Shown piece by piece: positions 1 through 11,125 of a stretch of DNA of 64,000 nt (its first letter is position 1; the number at the start of each line of letters is the position of its first letter). Origin of the DNA: Idiomarina sp. (GTDB taxonomy: Bacteria; Pseudomonadota; Gammaproteobacteria; Enterobacterales; Alteromonadaceae); contig JAFIFP010000009.1 in the NCBI GenBank assembly GCA_020831965.1, forward strand, positions 542,829 to 606,828, in the 5' to 3' direction. Below the pieces are notes generated by a model that saw only the letters and a program-made list of their open reading frames with translations, ran no database searches and was not told where the DNA came from. Both the position numbers and the translations under genes were made by a program.

Positions 1-585
1 GATGTTAGTCACCACAGCCACCATCGGCTGTAAGTGCAAGAATGACGCATCACTCTCGTCCGCCTCTGCAATTAAGTACTTACTATTGCCAAGACGCGCG
101 TTACTGCCGGCGCTATTAAGTAGGCCACCGATAACAAACGTTGGGTCACTGCCAGCTTCGGCAAAAATACTCGCAATCAAGCTCGTCGTTGTGGTTTTGC
201 CGTGCGTACCTGCGACGGCGACACCGTGACGGAAGCGCATGAGCTCAGCCAACATTTCGGCACGACGAACAATAGGAATCAGTAGTTCTTGTGCCGCAAC
301 GAGCTCTGGATTTTCTGGGTGTATGGCAGTCGAAACCACAACCACACTCGCGGTAGCCACATGGGCGGCATCATGACCGATTTCAACAGCGGCTCCGAGC
401 TTACGAAGACGCGCAGTATTTGCATTGTCTGCAATATCCGAACCCGATACCTGATACCCCTGATTCACCAGAACTTCCGCAATACCAGCCATACCGGCAC
501 CACCGATGCCGACAAAGTGAATGCGACGCACCCGACGCATCTCGGGTACATTCACTATCTTAAATGGCTGTTTCGCTGCCGACAT
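1..585 (-). CDS. murC: UDP-N-acetylmuramate--L-alanine ligase MurC (partial, N-terminal 195 residues)
   Basis: MurC adds L-alanine to UDP-MurNAc in the cytoplasm, the first amino acid of the peptidoglycan stem peptide. The frame reads from an ATG at 585 and runs off the window, so the C-terminal half is absent. Visible are the N-terminal nucleotide-sugar motif VGIGGAGM near residue 25 and the ATP-binding loop [10 protein letters not shown] near residue 125, followed by EADESD, as expected for a Mur ligase of the MurC type. The start overlaps the murG stop by one base (TGATG), showing translational coupling at the end of the dcw operon. Truncation is only the window edge. Confidence 0.95.
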   Translation of the reverse strand, partial: MSAAKQPFKIVNVPEMRRVRRIHFVGIGGAGMAGIAEVLVNQGYQVSGSDIADNANTARLRKLGAAVEIGHDAAHVATASVVVVSTAIHPENPELVAAQELLIPIVRRAEMLAELMRFRHGVAVAGTHGKTTTTSLIASIFAEAGSDPTFVIGGLLNSAGSNARLGNSKYLIAEADESDASFLHLQPMVAVVTNI

Positions 586-1652
586 CATTTCTGGCGCTGC
601 TCCTGTAGTTCCTTGCAAATCATGACGATGCGACTCACCGCATCCCCAGGCGACACTTGTTTCGCCCGTTCGCCCATTGCTGTTAATTGTGAAGTTTCGA
701 TGGCGAAGGCTTCGAGCTCTGCGCGCAATCGCTCCACAGTAAATTCATGTTGCTCAATAATCACGGCGGCATCCGCGTCCGCCAAAGCCTTTGCATTCAA
801 TAACTGGTGGTTATCCACTGCGTGAGGATATGGCACCAACACACTGGCCACACCCACTGCAGCTAGCTCGCTGCATGTCAGCGCGCCTGCCCGGCAAATC
901 ACCAGATCCGCTGCGCTGTACGCCGACGCCATATCCTCAATAAAATCTGCCACATCCGCCTGCACCGCGCCGTAACGATCTCGCACTTCTGCGCTGCGCC
1001 CTTTCCCTGTCTGATGGCGAATCTGCAAAGGTAGCGCCTGCCAGTTTTGTACAGCAGCTGGCACCACTTCATTTAAATGAGCGGCGCCAAGACTGCCGCC
1101 TAACACCAAAACTCGCAATGCTTCACGGATTTCTGGGCGAGCGACACCCGCGGCAGCAAGAATATCGGGACGCACTGGGTTACCTACGACCTCACCCTTA
1201 GTTAACTGCTGTGTCGCCGGCGCGAAACCAACTAATACGCGCGTTGCAATGCGCGCAAGCAATTTATTGGTCAGCCCCGCAGCAGCATTCTGCTCATGGA
1301 TAACTAGCGGAATACCCAGGCTCCATGCCGCAACACCGGCGGGTCCTGCGGTATAGCCCCCAAAACCGAGCACCAAGTCAGGCTGCTTTGTGCGTAAAAA
1401 GCGACGCATTTTAAACACCGATTGCACCAAACGAAAGGGGGCAAGTAACCACCCCGCAATACCATTTCCCCGCAACCCTTGCTGAGCAACGCCAGTAAAG
1501 GAGAAACCTGCTTTGGGTACCACTTCAGCCTCGAGCCGATGTGCCGTGCCCAACCACTCCACCTGCCAACCCTGCGTGCGCATCGCCTCCGCAACAGCTA
1601 AAGCTGGAAAAACATGACCGCCCGTACCGCCGGCCGTGATCATAACGCGCAT
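585..1652 (-). CDS. murG: UDP-GlcNAc:lipid I N-acetylglucosaminyltransferase MurG
   Basis: MurG is the peripheral inner-membrane glycosyltransferase that turns lipid I into lipid II using UDP-GlcNAc. The 355-residue protein has the usual length. It shows the N-terminal glycine-rich loop [12 protein letters not shown] (residues 8-19), the HEQNAAAG motif of the first Rossmann domain, a second glycine loop [10 protein letters not shown] at the start of the C-terminal domain, and the UDP-GlcNAc site region [15 protein letters not shown] followed by [10 protein letters not shown]. Its ATG overlaps the ftsW stop and its stop overlaps the murC start. Family assignment is secure. Confidence 0.97.
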   Translation of the reverse strand: MRVMITAGGTGGHVFPALAVAEAMRTQGWQVEWLGTAHRLEAEVVPKAGFSFTGVAQQGLRGNGIAGWLLAPFRLVQSVFKMRRFLRTKQPDLVLGFGGYTAGPAGVAAWSLGIPLVIHEQNAAAGLTNKLLARIATRVLVGFAPATQQLTKGEVVGNPVRPDILAAAGVARPEIREALRVLVLGGSLGAAHLNEVVPAAVQNWQALPLQIRHQTGKGRSAEVRDRYGAVQADVADFIEDMASAYSAADLVICRAGALTCSELAAVGVASVLVPYPHAVDNHQLLNAKALADADAAVIIEQHEFTVERLRAELEAFAIETSQLTAMGERAKQVSPGDAVSRIVMICKELQEQRQK

Positions 1653-2860
1653 CAGCCGGCCTCCTTGAGCTTAAATCCTGTTCGCACTTCGTAATCGATA
1701 CGCAAAAGCATGGCCACGGCCGCACACATCACCAACAAACTACTGCCGCCGTAACTAATGAGTGGCAAGGTCAGCCCCTTAGTCGGAATCAGACCGGCCG
1801 CGGCGCCCATGTTGACTGCGGCTTGGAAGAAAAACCAAATACCGATGCCATGCGCCAAGTAGCCGGCAAATGGACGCTTCTGGCGTAACGCGCGTTGTCC
1901 GAGTAACATGGCTTTCACCACCAAGATCATCACCAGCGTGATAGTCACAACCACACCCACAAAGCCCAGTTCTTCACCGATTACCGCGAGAATAAAGTCG
2001 GTATGGGCTTCAGGTAAGAACTGCAATTTTTGTATGCTATTGCCGAGTCCCTGCCCGAACCAATCACCGCGCCCAAAAGCCATTAATGATTGCGTTAACT
2101 GGTAACCACTTCCAAAGGGGTCTTCCCATGGGTTCATAAAGGAGGCCACGCGGCGCATCCGATAGGGTTCGAAAACAATCAAAGCCACAAACACCATGGC
2201 CATCATAATGACCAAAGCAATAAATTGTTCGACGCGTGCACCAGCAATAAACAGCATGGCGACAGCGGTCACCGTCAAGACAATCACTGTGCCCAAGTCA
2301 GGCTGCAGCAATAGCAAAACGCTAAGTACGCCTAACACCGCAAGCGCCTTCACAAAGCCCTTCAAATTCTTCCGTACTTCGTCATAACGACGGTTCAAAT
2401 AACTCGCCAAGAAAATAAAGAAGAATAGTTTCGCAAACTCGGCACCCTGAATAGTCATCGGACCGACGCGAATCCAGCGCGTCGCACCGTTGACTGTATG
2501 GCCAATCAGCAACACCGCAATCAAGAGAGCGATAGCGACAAGGCACAACATGCCGTTGTATTGCTCAACCCGTTGCATTGGCACCAACAACACGGCACCG
2601 GCCAGAACTAAGCTCACCAGCACATAGAAGCCATGGCGAGCAACAAAATAGAATGGGTTACCCGTCAAGCGCTCAGCCACAGGCATAGACGCAGATGCGA
2701 CCATAACAATGCCTAAACCTAATAGCAGCAGAGCACACCACAACAACATGCGATCGAAAGACTGTTGTTCGCTGCCACCATGCCAGAATGCGACGAGCGT
2801 ATCTCGCCAATCACTCTGCGCGTTGACTTGCAGATCAAGCTGGCGTTCAGCGGCTTGCAT
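1652..2860 (-). CDS. ftsW: SEDS peptidoglycan glycosyltransferase FtsW
   Basis: FtsW is the septal SEDS-family polymerase that works with FtsI to make division-site peptidoglycan. About ten hydrophobic segments are visible and the C-terminal SEDS signature (IPTKGLTLPLISYGGSS) is intact. The frame stays open upstream to 2983, but ATG at 2860 is chosen because a strong Shine-Dalgarno GGAGG lies just ahead of it; this gives 402 residues starting MQAAERQLDL, with a cytoplasmic N-terminal tail before the first helix. The longer reading would lie mostly inside murD. The real start overlaps the end of murD by 14 bases. Confidence 0.94.
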   Translation of the reverse strand: MQAAERQLDLQVNAQSDWRDTLVAFWHGGSEQQSFDRMLLWCALLLLGLGIVMVASASMPVAERLTGNPFYFVARHGFYVLVSLVLAGAVLLVPMQRVEQYNGMLCLVAIALLIAVLLIGHTVNGATRWIRVGPMTIQGAEFAKLFFFIFLASYLNRRYDEVRKNLKGFVKALAVLGVLSVLLLLQPDLGTVIVLTVTAVAMLFIAGARVEQFIALVIMMAMVFVALIVFEPYRMRRVASFMNPWEDPFGSGYQLTQSLMAFGRGDWFGQGLGNSIQKLQFLPEAHTDFILAVIGEELGFVGVVVTITLVMILVVKAMLLGQRALRQKRPFAGYLAHGIGIWFFFQAAVNMGAAAGLIPTKGLTLPLISYGGSSLLVMCAAVAMLLRIDYEVRTGFKLKEAG

Positions 2861-4205
2861 AGGCCACCTCCACAGCTTTTCTGAATACTTCTCCGCGATG
2901 TTTATAGTCTGTAAACATATCAAGACTTGCACAGGCAGGAGACAGCAATACGAGGCTGCCGCTGGTAGCGATGGTACGCGCATAATCCACCGCTTCTTCT
3001 AATGTTTTCACCCCATGTGCGCGCGGCTCGATCGCCGCAATGCGATGCCCATCTCGGCCTAAGGTAATGACTCGGTCCACTTGCGGTAGCGCTTGCTTGA
3101 GCAAGGTCAGATCGGCGCCTTTGGAATCACCACCGGCGATCAGAATGAGCTGACCATCCACACTCGCGCGGAATCCCTCAATTGCTGCCGCAGCAGCACC
3201 TGGATTCGTTGCTTTCGAATCATCGATCCAACGCACACCATCAACATCCGCTACCAATTCACAGCGGTGAGGTAAGGTTTTAAACTGGCTCAGTCCCGGA
3301 ATGACGTCTTCAAAAGCCACGCCCAAGGTCTTACAGAGTGCCAAAGCCGCCATGACGTTTTGCCAGTTATGCGTTCCTTGCAAACTGATGTCTCGCGTGT
3401 GCACGAGTGCGCGCCTTTGCCACGTAATCGCAAACCCGGTGGTGCCTTTACGTAGACCAAAGCCTTGCGCGTTCTTCTTCGCGCTAAAGGTTGTTTCCTG
3501 TTCTTGGCCGACACTTTGTCGCGGTTGCGTTAAGGGGTCATCGGCATTCCAGACACAGTGACGTGCGTGTCGGTAAATTCGCTGCTTCGCCCGCTGATAA
3601 CCGCGCTCATCATCATAACGGTCAAGGTGATCAGAACTCACATTAAGCACGCAAGCGCCATCGAGAAGCAGCTCATAAGTAAGCTCTAACTGAAAGCTAG
3701 ACAGCTCTAATACGAAACAGTCGTAATCATTCCCATTAAGTAGCAAATCTAGTGCCGGCGTCCCAATATTACCGCCGGTTCCAACCCGCTTACCCGCATG
3801 AGTGAGTAGATGACTGGTAAGCTCAGTGACGGTCGACTTGCCATTGGAGCCTGTGATTGCCACCACCGGCGCGTCCACATACCACGCAAATAGCTCGATG
3901 TCTGAAATCAGCGGAATACCCGAGTCAGCCGCCATACGCAGTGGCCCAACACGTGTATCGAGGCCCGGACTGACAATGACTAAGTCAGCCGCTAACAAAT
4001 GCTCGACTAAAAATTCGCCAAAGTAACATTCGCATTCTGCAACTAACTCTGGTGACAACAACACGGCAGGTGGCGTTTCGCGACTATCCAAGACAATAGG
4101 ATTCACGCCCTGTGACAATAAGAAGCGCACACACGACATCCCGGTGAGGCCGAAGCCAACCACCAGGACGGTGTCGTAATGCTGTAGCGAACGCTTCAAT
4201 TTCAC
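2847..4205 (-). CDS. murD: UDP-N-acetylmuramoyl-L-alanine--D-glutamate ligase MurD
   Basis: MurD adds D-glutamate to UDP-MurNAc-L-Ala in the cytoplasm. The 452-residue protein is of usual length and has the N-terminal Rossmann motif VVGFGLTGMS, the Mur-ligase ATP loop ITGSNGKSTVTEL near residue 117, the central-domain NVSSDHLDRY motif and the C-terminal domain region IAGGDSKGADL. It sits between mraY (6 bases upstream) and ftsW (14-base overlap), the standard dcw order. Confidence 0.97.
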   Translation of the reverse strand: MKLKRSLQHYDTVLVVGFGLTGMSCVRFLLSQGVNPIVLDSRETPPAVLLSPELVAECECYFGEFLVEHLLAADLVIVSPGLDTRVGPLRMAADSGIPLISDIELFAWYVDAPVVAITGSNGKSTVTELTSHLLTHAGKRVGTGGNIGTPALDLLLNGNDYDCFVLELSSFQLELTYELLLDGACVLNVSSDHLDRYDDERGYQRAKQRIYRHARHCVWNADDPLTQPRQSVGQEQETTFSAKKNAQGFGLRKGTTGFAITWQRRALVHTRDISLQGTHNWQNVMAALALCKTLGVAFEDVIPGLSQFKTLPHRCELVADVDGVRWIDDSKATNPGAAAAAIEGFRASVDGQLILIAGGDSKGADLTLLKQALPQVDRVITLGRDGHRIAAIEPRAHGVKTLEEAVDYARTIATSGSLVLLSPACASLDMFTDYKHRGEVFRKAVEVAYASR

Positions 4206-4211
4206 CTGAAC

Positions 4212-5297
4212 TTACCTTAGTTTCAGTGTTGCTAAACCAATCAACACGAGAATCAACGAAATAATCCAGAACCGCACAATCACGCGCGGCTCAGGCCAAC
4301 CTTTTAATTCGTAATGGTGGTGAATCGGGGCCATGCGGAAAATCCGCTTGCCGCGAAGTTTGTAGGAGCCCACCTGCAGCATGACCGAGACCGTTTCAAT
4401 CACGAACACGCCACCCATAATCAACAGCACCAGCTCTTGACGCACCAGCACCGCGATCACACCAAGAATACCGCCAAGTGCCAACGAACCTACGTCGCCC
4501 ATAAAAACCTGCGCTGGGTAGGTGTTGAACCACAAGAAACCGAGACCCGCCCCCACAATTGCGGCACAAACAACGGTTAATTCAGCAGCTTCCGGAATAT
4601 AGGGAATTTGTAGATAGGCCGAGAAGTTCACGTTACCTGTGACATAAGCAAACACGCCCAAGGCACCAGCCACCATAATGGTGGGCATAATGGCTAAGCC
4701 ATCAAGGCCATCTGTGAGGTTAACGGCATTACTGGTGCCGACGATGACGAAATAGGCAAGCAAGATATACAACGCACCAAGCTGCGGCATCACGTCTTTT
4801 AAGAATGGGATCAGTAATGCAGTTTCCGCGGGTTGCGAGGCCGTAAAGAACAGATAGACGGCGACGCTTGAAGCAATTACAGACTGCCAGAAATATTTCC
4901 AACGAGCGGGGAGGCCACGTGGGTCTTTGCGCACCACTTTACGATAGTCATCAATAAAGCCAATCAGTCCGAAACCGACCAGAATAACAATCACGACCAG
5001 TACGTAATCATTCGTCAAGTCAGTCCAAAGAATGGTCGACAGAAGGATAGAGGCGAGAATCAGTAAGCCACCCATGGTTGGCGTACCTGATTTCGTCAGA
5101 TGACTCTGCGGCCCGTCGTCTCGCACCACTTGACCCATTTGCAGTCGCTGTAAACTGCGAATCAGCCGTGGGCCTAACCACAGTGACAAGGTAAGTGCAG
5201 TCAAAACACCGAGGATAGAGCGCATCGTTAAATAAGAAACGACGTTAAATCCGCTGGCGACATGCGCCTGCAAGTACTCCGCTAGCCAGACTAACAT
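4212..5297 (-). CDS. mraY: Phospho-MurNAc-pentapeptide transferase MraY
   Basis: MraY is the polytopic inner-membrane enzyme that transfers phospho-MurNAc-pentapeptide to undecaprenyl phosphate, forming lipid I. The 361-residue sequence carries the diagnostic aspartate-rich motif FIDDYRKVV, the [14 protein letters not shown] motif, the GDVGSLALG loop and the C-terminal HHHYELKGW histidine motif. About ten membrane helices are visible. The ATG overlaps the end of murF by 7 bases, so the two genes are coupled. Confidence 0.97.
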   Translation of the reverse strand: MLVWLAEYLQAHVASGFNVVSYLTMRSILGVLTALTLSLWLGPRLIRSLQRLQMGQVVRDDGPQSHLTKSGTPTMGGLLILASILLSTILWTDLTNDYVLVVIVILVGFGLIGFIDDYRKVVRKDPRGLPARWKYFWQSVIASSVAVYLFFTASQPAETALLIPFLKDVMPQLGALYILLAYFVIVGTSNAVNLTDGLDGLAIMPTIMVAGALGVFAYVTGNVNFSAYLQIPYIPEAAELTVVCAAIVGAGLGFLWFNTYPAQVFMGDVGSLALGGILGVIAVLVRQELVLLIMGGVFVIETVSVMLQVGSYKLRGKRIFRMAPIHHHYELKGWPEPRVIVRFWIISLILVLIGLATLKLR

Positions 5298-6694
5298 GCG
5301 GCTTTCCCCCGTGACGTGTTTTCATTGTTTTGGTCGAGGAGTGCCTGGACGACTCGCTCCATTTGAGCGCTACGTGAGCCTTTCACCAGAATCGTAATCT
5401 GTTCATGCTGCTCTGTACGAGCCAGTAAGGCGGCTACCAGCGCTTCATAGTTTTCGAAGTGTTGGCCGCCATGTCCATTGAATACCTCACTTGCACTCTG
5501 GCTGAGCACACCGAGGGTATAGAGTTCATCAATTCCAACGGTAATTGCGTAGTCACCGATTTCTTCGTGGTAAGCACGGGCATTGGTGCCTAACTCACCC
5601 ATATCGCCGAGTACGAAAATACGGTGCCCGGTCAAAGAGCCAAGCACGTCGAGCGCTGCTCGAGCAGATCCCACGTTGGCGTTGTACGTGTCGTCGATAA
5701 TGCGTAAGCCTGGACGCGGCTGGTGTGAGCACATGCGGCCTGGCACTGGCGCGACGCCACTAAGCCCTCTCACGATTTGAGCGATCGGAATACCGAGCGC
5801 CAAGCAGGCACTGGTCGCGGCCAAAGCATTATTGACGTTGTGTACCCCCGGAATGTTCAAGGTGACTTGCGCCTGCTGATGGGGCGTACAGAGAATGAAT
5901 TGGGCACAACCGTCGTCATTCACTTCAATCGCTTCTGCCCAAACATCGGCTTCCGCCGTCGTGGAGGAAAAGACGCGATGTTGGCGATCGCGTAATTCAC
6001 GCAACCAGTATTCGTGAAATTCTGAATCGGCCCAAGTAATCGCCACACCCTCTGGACCTAAGCCGCGGAAAATTTCGGTTTTCGCGCGCGCGACGCCACA
6101 GATGTCACCAAAGCCTTCCACATGAGCAGGCGCAACATTATTGATTAAAGCCACATCCGGCTGCGTCAGCCCGGTGGTGTAAGCAATCTCACCACGATGG
6201 TTTGCACCGAGTTCAATTACTGCGTACTGATGTTCATGCGTTAACCTCAGTAATGTCAGCGGCACACCGATGTCATTATTGAAGTTTCCCCGAGTTGCCA
6301 ATACGTTACCTTGCTCACGCAATATCTGTGCGAGCATTTCTTTGACTGTCGTTTTCCCGCTACTTCCGGTAACGGCGATAGTTTTAGGAGCCACTTCACG
6401 CTTCACTGCGGCGCCCAACTGCCCGAGCGCATGACGGGTGTCCTCTACCTGAATCACCGGCCCATCCAGCTCCAAAGGCTGTTGACTCACAACAGCTACC
6501 GCACCTTGTGCAAGCGCGGCAGCAGCAAAGTCATGGCCATTGAAATTCGGCCCGGCAATGGCAATGAACAAATCCCCCGGTTGAATAGTTCGGCTATCAA
6601 TTGTCACGCCCGTCACTTCAAGAGACTCAAAATTCGATTGATTTAGCGTCCCTTCAAGCTGGTCGGTAATCCACTGCAGCGTTACCTTAATCAT
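5291..6694 (-). CDS. murF: UDP-MurNAc-tripeptide--D-Ala-D-Ala ligase MurF
   Basis: MurF attaches D-Ala-D-Ala to the UDP-MurNAc-tripeptide, the last cytoplasmic step of precursor synthesis. The 467-residue protein has the N-terminal Mur-ligase fold with the [16 protein letters not shown] motif, the ATP loop [13 protein letters not shown] near residue 108, and the [11 protein letters not shown] motif typical of MurF in the central domain. Its stop overlaps mraY and its start overlaps murE by 8 bases, consistent with one translationally coupled operon. Confidence 0.97.
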   Translation of the reverse strand: MIKVTLQWITDQLEGTLNQSNFESLEVTGVTIDSRTIQPGDLFIAIAGPNFNGHDFAAAALAQGAVAVVSQQPLELDGPVIQVEDTRHALGQLGAAVKREVAPKTIAVTGSSGKTTVKEMLAQILREQGNVLATRGNFNNDIGVPLTLLRLTHEHQYAVIELGANHRGEIAYTTGLTQPDVALINNVAPAHVEGFGDICGVARAKTEIFRGLGPEGVAITWADSEFHEYWLRELRDRQHRVFSSTTAEADVWAEAIEVNDDGCAQFILCTPHQQAQVTLNIPGVHNVNNALAATSACLALGIPIAQIVRGLSGVAPVPGRMCSHQPRPGLRIIDDTYNANVGSARAALDVLGSLTGHRIFVLGDMGELGTNARAYHEEIGDYAITVGIDELYTLGVLSQSASEVFNGHGGQHFENYEALVAALLARTEQHEQITILVKGSRSAQMERVVQALLDQNNENTSRGKAAC

Positions 6695-8147
6695 GGCGAA
6701 GATCCTCCGCGAGGCGCGCTACATAGGCGCGCTCATTATAATCATGGGTGCGATTGCCAATAATCTGATAAGTTTCATGCCCTTTCCCAGCAAGCACCAC
6801 AACATCGCCGGTGGCCGTTTTTGCTAGGGTTTCCTGAATCGCTTCGGTACGTCCGGGACGGCGAATGACTTCGGCCGAGCCCGACATGCCAGAGATAATG
6901 TCTTCAATAATGGCTTGCGGGTCTTCGGTTCGTGGGTTGTCGTCAGTAACCACCACACAGTCCGCGCCAGTTGAAGCGACTTGGCCCATTTGCGGGCGTT
7001 TCCCACGGTCCCGATCACCACCACAACCGAAGACACACCACAGACGCCCTTCACAATGATTGCGCGCGGCTTTAAGAACATGGTCCAGTGCATCCGGTGT
7101 ATGGGCATAATCCACAATGACTAACGCGCCATTCTTCAGCGGGAAGGTTTCCATGCGCCCTGGCACGGCCCGTAAATTCGGCACACAGGCGGCGACTTCC
7201 GCCAACGAGTGGCCTGCAGCGAGAAGTGCCGCCATTGCGGCTAATACATTAGCCACATTAAATTCACCGAGGAGTGCACTTTCCACATGAGTGCGTTCTT
7301 TGCCCCACACCACATCAAAACTCGCACCGGCCGTGTCATACACACGATCGAGCGCAACTAATGTACATTCTTCACCCGCCAGTTCTGCCCGCATACTAAA
7401 GAACACATCGTCATTCCCGGCCCAGCTCGACACGATTGCGTCATCGGCATTGAATACTCGATGCGTTGAGGTGAAACCGGTAAATAGCCGTGCTTTGGCG
7501 GCCGCATAGTTGTCCATATCGCCGTGATAATCGAGATGGTCGCGACTCAAGTTCGTTGCAATGACAGTGTCAAACACCAGCGCTTCCACACGGCCTTGCA
7601 CAAGCGCGTGGGATGACACTTCCATAGCCACCGATTGCGCGCCTTCGGCGAGGAAGCTCGCTAGACGTTGTTGCACCGTAATAGCATCTGGAGTGGTGTT
7701 CACCTCAGGTAACAGCTGCGTCATTAAGCCACTACCAATAGTGCCGATCACTGCTGCAGGTGGCTCAATAAGCTCCCATAATTGCGCCACGAGGTGACTC
7801 ACGGTGGTCTTGCCGTTGGTGCCGGTAACGCCGGTCAGCTTGAGCTGCTTAGACGGCTCTTGGAAGAAGCGTCCAGCAATAGCCGATAACTCTTGGGCGA
7901 GACGCGGTACAAAGATCACCGGAACACCGTCGCGCTCTTCCATATGTGGACTATCACCTTCAGCAAACACCGCCACCGCACCCGCACTAATCGCCGCGCC
8001 GATAAACTCGCGACCATCGACTGTATAGCCAGGCACCGCACAAAACACATCACCATTGGTGATTTTCCGGTTGTCCAGCTTTAACCCCTGCACTGTCACA
8101 GTTGGTAACGTGAAAGGGTAATTAGGTAACAAATTACTGAGCTGCAT
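6687..8147 (-). CDS. murE: UDP-MurNAc-L-Ala-D-Glu--meso-diaminopimelate ligase MurE
   Basis: MurE adds meso-diaminopimelate to UDP-MurNAc-L-Ala-D-Glu. The ATP loop TGVTGTNGKTTVS lies near residue 108, and the DDNPRTEDP motif, which marks the diaminopimelate-specific (Gram-negative) subclass rather than the lysine subclass, is present in the C-terminal domain. The open frame extends to 8189, but ATG at 8147 (MQLSNLLPNY) has a strong GGAGGTG just upstream and gives the normal length of 486 residues. It overlaps the ftsI stop by 14 bases. Confidence 0.95.
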   Translation of the reverse strand: MQLSNLLPNYPFTLPTVTVQGLKLDNRKITNGDVFCAVPGYTVDGREFIGAAISAGAVAVFAEGDSPHMEERDGVPVIFVPRLAQELSAIAGRFFQEPSKQLKLTGVTGTNGKTTVSHLVAQLWELIEPPAAVIGTIGSGLMTQLLPEVNTTPDAITVQQRLASFLAEGAQSVAMEVSSHALVQGRVEALVFDTVIATNLSRDHLDYHGDMDNYAAAKARLFTGFTSTHRVFNADDAIVSSWAGNDDVFFSMRAELAGEECTLVALDRVYDTAGASFDVVWGKERTHVESALLGEFNVANVLAAMAALLAAGHSLAEVAACVPNLRAVPGRMETFPLKNGALVIVDYAHTPDALDHVLKAARNHCEGRLWCVFGCGGDRDRGKRPQMGQVASTGADCVVVTDDNPRTEDPQAIIEDIISGMSGSAEVIRRPGRTEAIQETLAKTATGDVVVLAGKGHETYQIIGNRTHDYNERAYVARLAEDLRHD

Positions 8148-9879
8148 GTGCACCTCCAGTAAAGCCTGCCACGCGCAACTGACGTCCATTTAAATCATCT
8201 GGCGCAATATTTAGAATTCGCATACTTTGTTCGCCAATAGTGGCAAACACTGGCGCAGCAATGGTCCCGCCATGGTAACTATCGCCCGCGGGTTCATTAA
8301 TCATCACCGCTATCGCAATTTCAGGTCGCGACGCAGGTAACACACCAGCAAATAGGCCGACGTATTCATCGCCATAACCACCCGCCACCGCTTTACGCGT
8401 TGTGCCTGTTTTGCCAGCCACACGGTATCCAGGAACCCGCGCGCGAGTGCCTGTGCCACCTTCCCGGGTTACCGCTTCCATCAGGCGAACAACTTCACGA
8501 GCTAATTGTGGATCAAAGACTTGGCGGCCCGCATGAGGTTCATCCACGGCTAAGATACTCAACGGCCGAATCACACCGCCATTCCCCAAGACTGCATACA
8601 TTTGCGCGAGCTGTAGCGTCGTTGTGCTTAATCCATAACCATATGACAAGGCGGCAATTTCGAATGGCGACCAGCGGTTCCTGTGGCTCATCTGCCCCAT
8701 ACTTTCGCCCAGCAGGTTGATCCCAGTGTCAGTACCAAAACCCACTGCATAATAGGTTTCCAGCAAATCTTCCAACTCAAGGTCAAGTGCAATGCGGCTT
8801 GTTCCCACGTTACTTGAACGCGCTAGAATACCCGCCAAGTCGAGTTCGCCTTCGTTGCGAAGATCTTGCACACGGCGACCACCCACAGTCATCCAGCCAG
8901 GGCTCGTATTGAGACGGCTATCGAGTGAGTACTTACCGCTTTGTAATGCTTCGAGAATGACTAGTGGCTTCACCGTTGAGCCCGGCTCAAAGCTGTCGGA
9001 AATAGCACGATTGCGGAGCTGGTGCGCTAGCACGTTACTGCGGTTATTGGGGTTGTAGGACGGACTGTTCACCATCGCGAGCACTTCGCCCGTATGAACA
9101 TTCAACACTACCACCGAACCGGAAGTTGCTTGGTGATAACGGACGGCACGTTTGAGCTCACTATAAGCCGCAGCTTGAATGCGTTGGTCAATGCTTAAAC
9201 GAATCGATTGAGGTAACTCAGACTCGGTGACTTCCAATTCTTCGATGACTCGCCCCTGCCCATCACGACGGAAGCGCCGCTGTCCGGGCGTGCCAGTTAA
9301 ATGCGCGTCAAAGATTGCTTCCACGCCATCAAGTCCCTCACCATCAATATTGGTAAGACCGATAACGTGTGCGGAAATTTCACCTGTAGGATAAAAACGG
9401 CGTGACTCTTCTTTTAAGGAGACACCCGGAATTGCTAGTTGCTGCACGTAATTCGCGACGCCTGGGGTAATCATGCGCTGAAGATACACGAAGCGTCTTT
9501 GTGGATTTTCCACTTTACTTAATAATTGCTCGACGGGCGTATTGAATACCTCCGCAAGCGCCTGCCAGCGGCGTTGATCACTTAACGAATTGCGATCATG
9601 AATCACTTTCGGATCAGCCCATACAGTATGCGTGGGGACACTTACTGCGAGCTCCACACCATTACGATCCGTGATGTTGCCGCGCTGAATACGATCATGA
9701 GCGACCCGGACGGTCCGCAAGTCACCTTCGTAACGCAGGCGATCGGGCTCGATTACCTGAATATAAGCCGCACGTGCCACCAACGCAGTGAACACTAAGC
9801 CAATACAAGACAAGGCAAAAATGAAACGCCCCTTCAATGGCTCAGGACGCAGGATTTTCTGGTTACGTTTTACCGCCAT
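8134..9879 (-). CDS. ftsI: Septal peptidoglycan transpeptidase FtsI (PBP3)
   Basis: FtsI is the division-specific class B penicillin-binding protein that cross-links septal peptidoglycan in complex with FtsW. The 581-residue protein has a short cytoplasmic N-terminus, one membrane anchor at about residues 19-40, a pedestal domain, and a transpeptidase domain with all three catalytic motifs: STVKPL (active-site serine), SSN and KTGTT. Length is typical. It follows ftsL directly with a 10-base overlap. Confidence 0.97.
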   Translation of the reverse strand: MAVKRNQKILRPEPLKGRFIFALSCIGLVFTALVARAAYIQVIEPDRLRYEGDLRTVRVAHDRIQRGNITDRNGVELAVSVPTHTVWADPKVIHDRNSLSDQRRWQALAEVFNTPVEQLLSKVENPQRRFVYLQRMITPGVANYVQQLAIPGVSLKEESRRFYPTGEISAHVIGLTNIDGEGLDGVEAIFDAHLTGTPGQRRFRRDGQGRVIEELEVTESELPQSIRLSIDQRIQAAAYSELKRAVRYHQATSGSVVVLNVHTGEVLAMVNSPSYNPNNRSNVLAHQLRNRAISDSFEPGSTVKPLVILEALQSGKYSLDSRLNTSPGWMTVGGRRVQDLRNEGELDLAGILARSSNVGTSRIALDLELEDLLETYYAVGFGTDTGINLLGESMGQMSHRNRWSPFEIAALSYGYGLSTTTLQLAQMYAVLGNGGVIRPLSILAVDEPHAGRQVFDPQLAREVVRLMEAVTREGGTGTRARVPGYRVAGKTGTTRKAVAGGYGDEYVGLFAGVLPASRPEIAIAVMINEPAGDSYHGGTIAAPVFATIGEQSMRILNIAPDDLNGRQLRVAGFTGGAHAAQ

Positions 9880-10190
9880 GGTACCAGCACCTCCTGTTCG
9901 TCTCGTGGTCGTCCCATACCTAAATCCCGAGTCGCAAGTTGCTCGATGCGACTGTGCTCAGAAAGCGAGTTTTGCTCGACGATTAAATGCCGCCATTCCA
10001 CGTCCAAAAGATCGCGCTCACGAAGTAACGTCTCGCGCTCGGCCATCAGTTCGCGGTACTGATGCGTCTGATAGATGATGACTAATGCACTGACTAAAGC
10101 GACCCCCGTCCAAAACAGCAAACCGCGGTACCTTTTCAGGTCGCGGTAAAGTTCCGAAATCAGCTGTGTATGGAGCGATAGACGTATCAT
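9870..10190 (-). CDS. ftsL: Cell division protein FtsL
   Basis: FtsL is a small bitopic divisome protein that forms a complex with FtsB and FtsQ and activates FtsWI. The 106-residue protein has a hydrophobic segment at about residues 23-42, then a periplasmic helix rich in Glu, Leu and Arg with heptad character ([19 protein letters not shown]), ending in the ATRDLGM motif seen in FtsL proteins. FtsL is poorly conserved, but position between rsmH and ftsI makes the call firm. Confidence 0.92.
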   Translation of the reverse strand: MIRLSLHTQLISELYRDLKRYRGLLFWTGVALVSALVIIYQTHQYRELMAERETLLRERDLLDVEWRHLIVEQNSLSEHSRIEQLATRDLGMGRPRDEQEVLVPWR

Positions 10191-11125
10191 GGCAAGCGCT
10201 CCGCAACTCGGAGCACCGAGCTTCTGCAGCGCGGATTCTCCTGCACTTCCGCCGCGCTTGGTTTAATGGCTTTGCCAATAGGCACTAGGGTTCGTTCATC
10301 AGCAATTTGGTCGTCACGTAATGGCAACCCTGGCGGTAACTGTTTGCGCGTGCTTTGCGCTCGAATAAATTGTTTGGCCAACCGATCTTCAAGGCTATGA
10401 AAACTAATGATGGCCAAACGTCCACCGGGTTGCAGCGCATCAACGGCTGCGGCAAGCGCCAATTCAGCCTCTTCGAGCTCGCGATTAATGAAAATACGAA
10501 TCGCCTGAAACACGCGTGTCGCTGGATGCTTATGTTTCTCTCGCGATGGACTGACTTTTTGAATCAATTGCGCAAGCTGAGATGTGCGGGTGAGTCCACC
10601 TTGTTCACGCTGTTCGATAATGGTGCGGGCAATCCGCCCCGCATAACGTTCTTCGCCATAGGTACGAAATACATGAGCCATCTCATCCAATGAGGCGTGC
10701 GCCAGCCATTCAGCAGCAGATTCGCCTTGCTCAGGATTCATACGCATATCGAGCGGCCCGTCGTTCATAAAACTAAAGCCGCGGGTGGCGTCATCCAATT
10801 GTGGGGAGGAGACACCGAGATCGAAGAGGATACCGGCAACCCGACCCTCTAGTTGACGTTCCGCGACAATGTGGGGAAGCGCGGAGAATGAAGTGTGGAT
10901 AAATTCAAAACGTGGATCATCGGCAAGCTCTAGAGCGGCTTGCGCAGCAGTAGGATCACGGTCAAACGCGATTAAACGGCCCTCAGGACCAAGTTGTTGA
11001 AGAATGGCACGACTGTGTCCGCCTCGCCCAAAAGTGGCGTCAATATAGAGTTGGTCTGGCTTAATCGCCAGCCCCTCGATTGACTCTGTGAGCAAAACTG
11101 AAATATGTTGCATCGCCTGCGCCAT
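10187..11125 (-). CDS. rsmH: 16S rRNA (cytosine(1402)-N(4))-methyltransferase RsmH
   Basis: RsmH (MraW) methylates N4 of C1402 in the decoding centre of 16S rRNA using S-adenosylmethionine. The 312-residue protein begins with the family's [13 protein letters not shown] stretch and has the SAM-binding loop [10 protein letters not shown] near residue 30, [14 protein letters not shown], and the late [10 protein letters not shown] motif. Stop and start overlaps with ftsL (4 bases) and mraZ (1 base) place it as the second gene of the dcw operon. Confidence 0.97.
   Translation of the reverse strand: MAQAMQHISVLLTESIEGLAIKPDQLYIDATFGRGGHSRAILQQLGPEGRLIAFDRDPTAAQAALELADDPRFEFIHTSFSALPHIVAERQLEGRVAGILFDLGVSSPQLDDATRGFSFMNDGPLDMRMNPEQGESAAEWLAHASLDEMAHVFRTYGEERYAGRIARTIIEQREQGGLTRTSQLAQLIQKVSPSREKHKHPATRVFQAIRIFINRELEEAELALAAAVDALQPGGRLAIISFHSLEDRLAKQFIRAQSTRKQLPPGLPLRDDQIADERTLVPIGKAIKPSAAEVQENPRCRSSVLRVAERLP

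Noticed and set aside
289..825. 178-residue plus-strand reading frame at the window start
   Set aside because: It is opposite the firmly identified murC and murG genes.
2861..2983. N-terminal extension of ftsW
   Set aside because: The extra 41 residues lie within murD in another frame, and ATG 2860 has a strong ribosome site.
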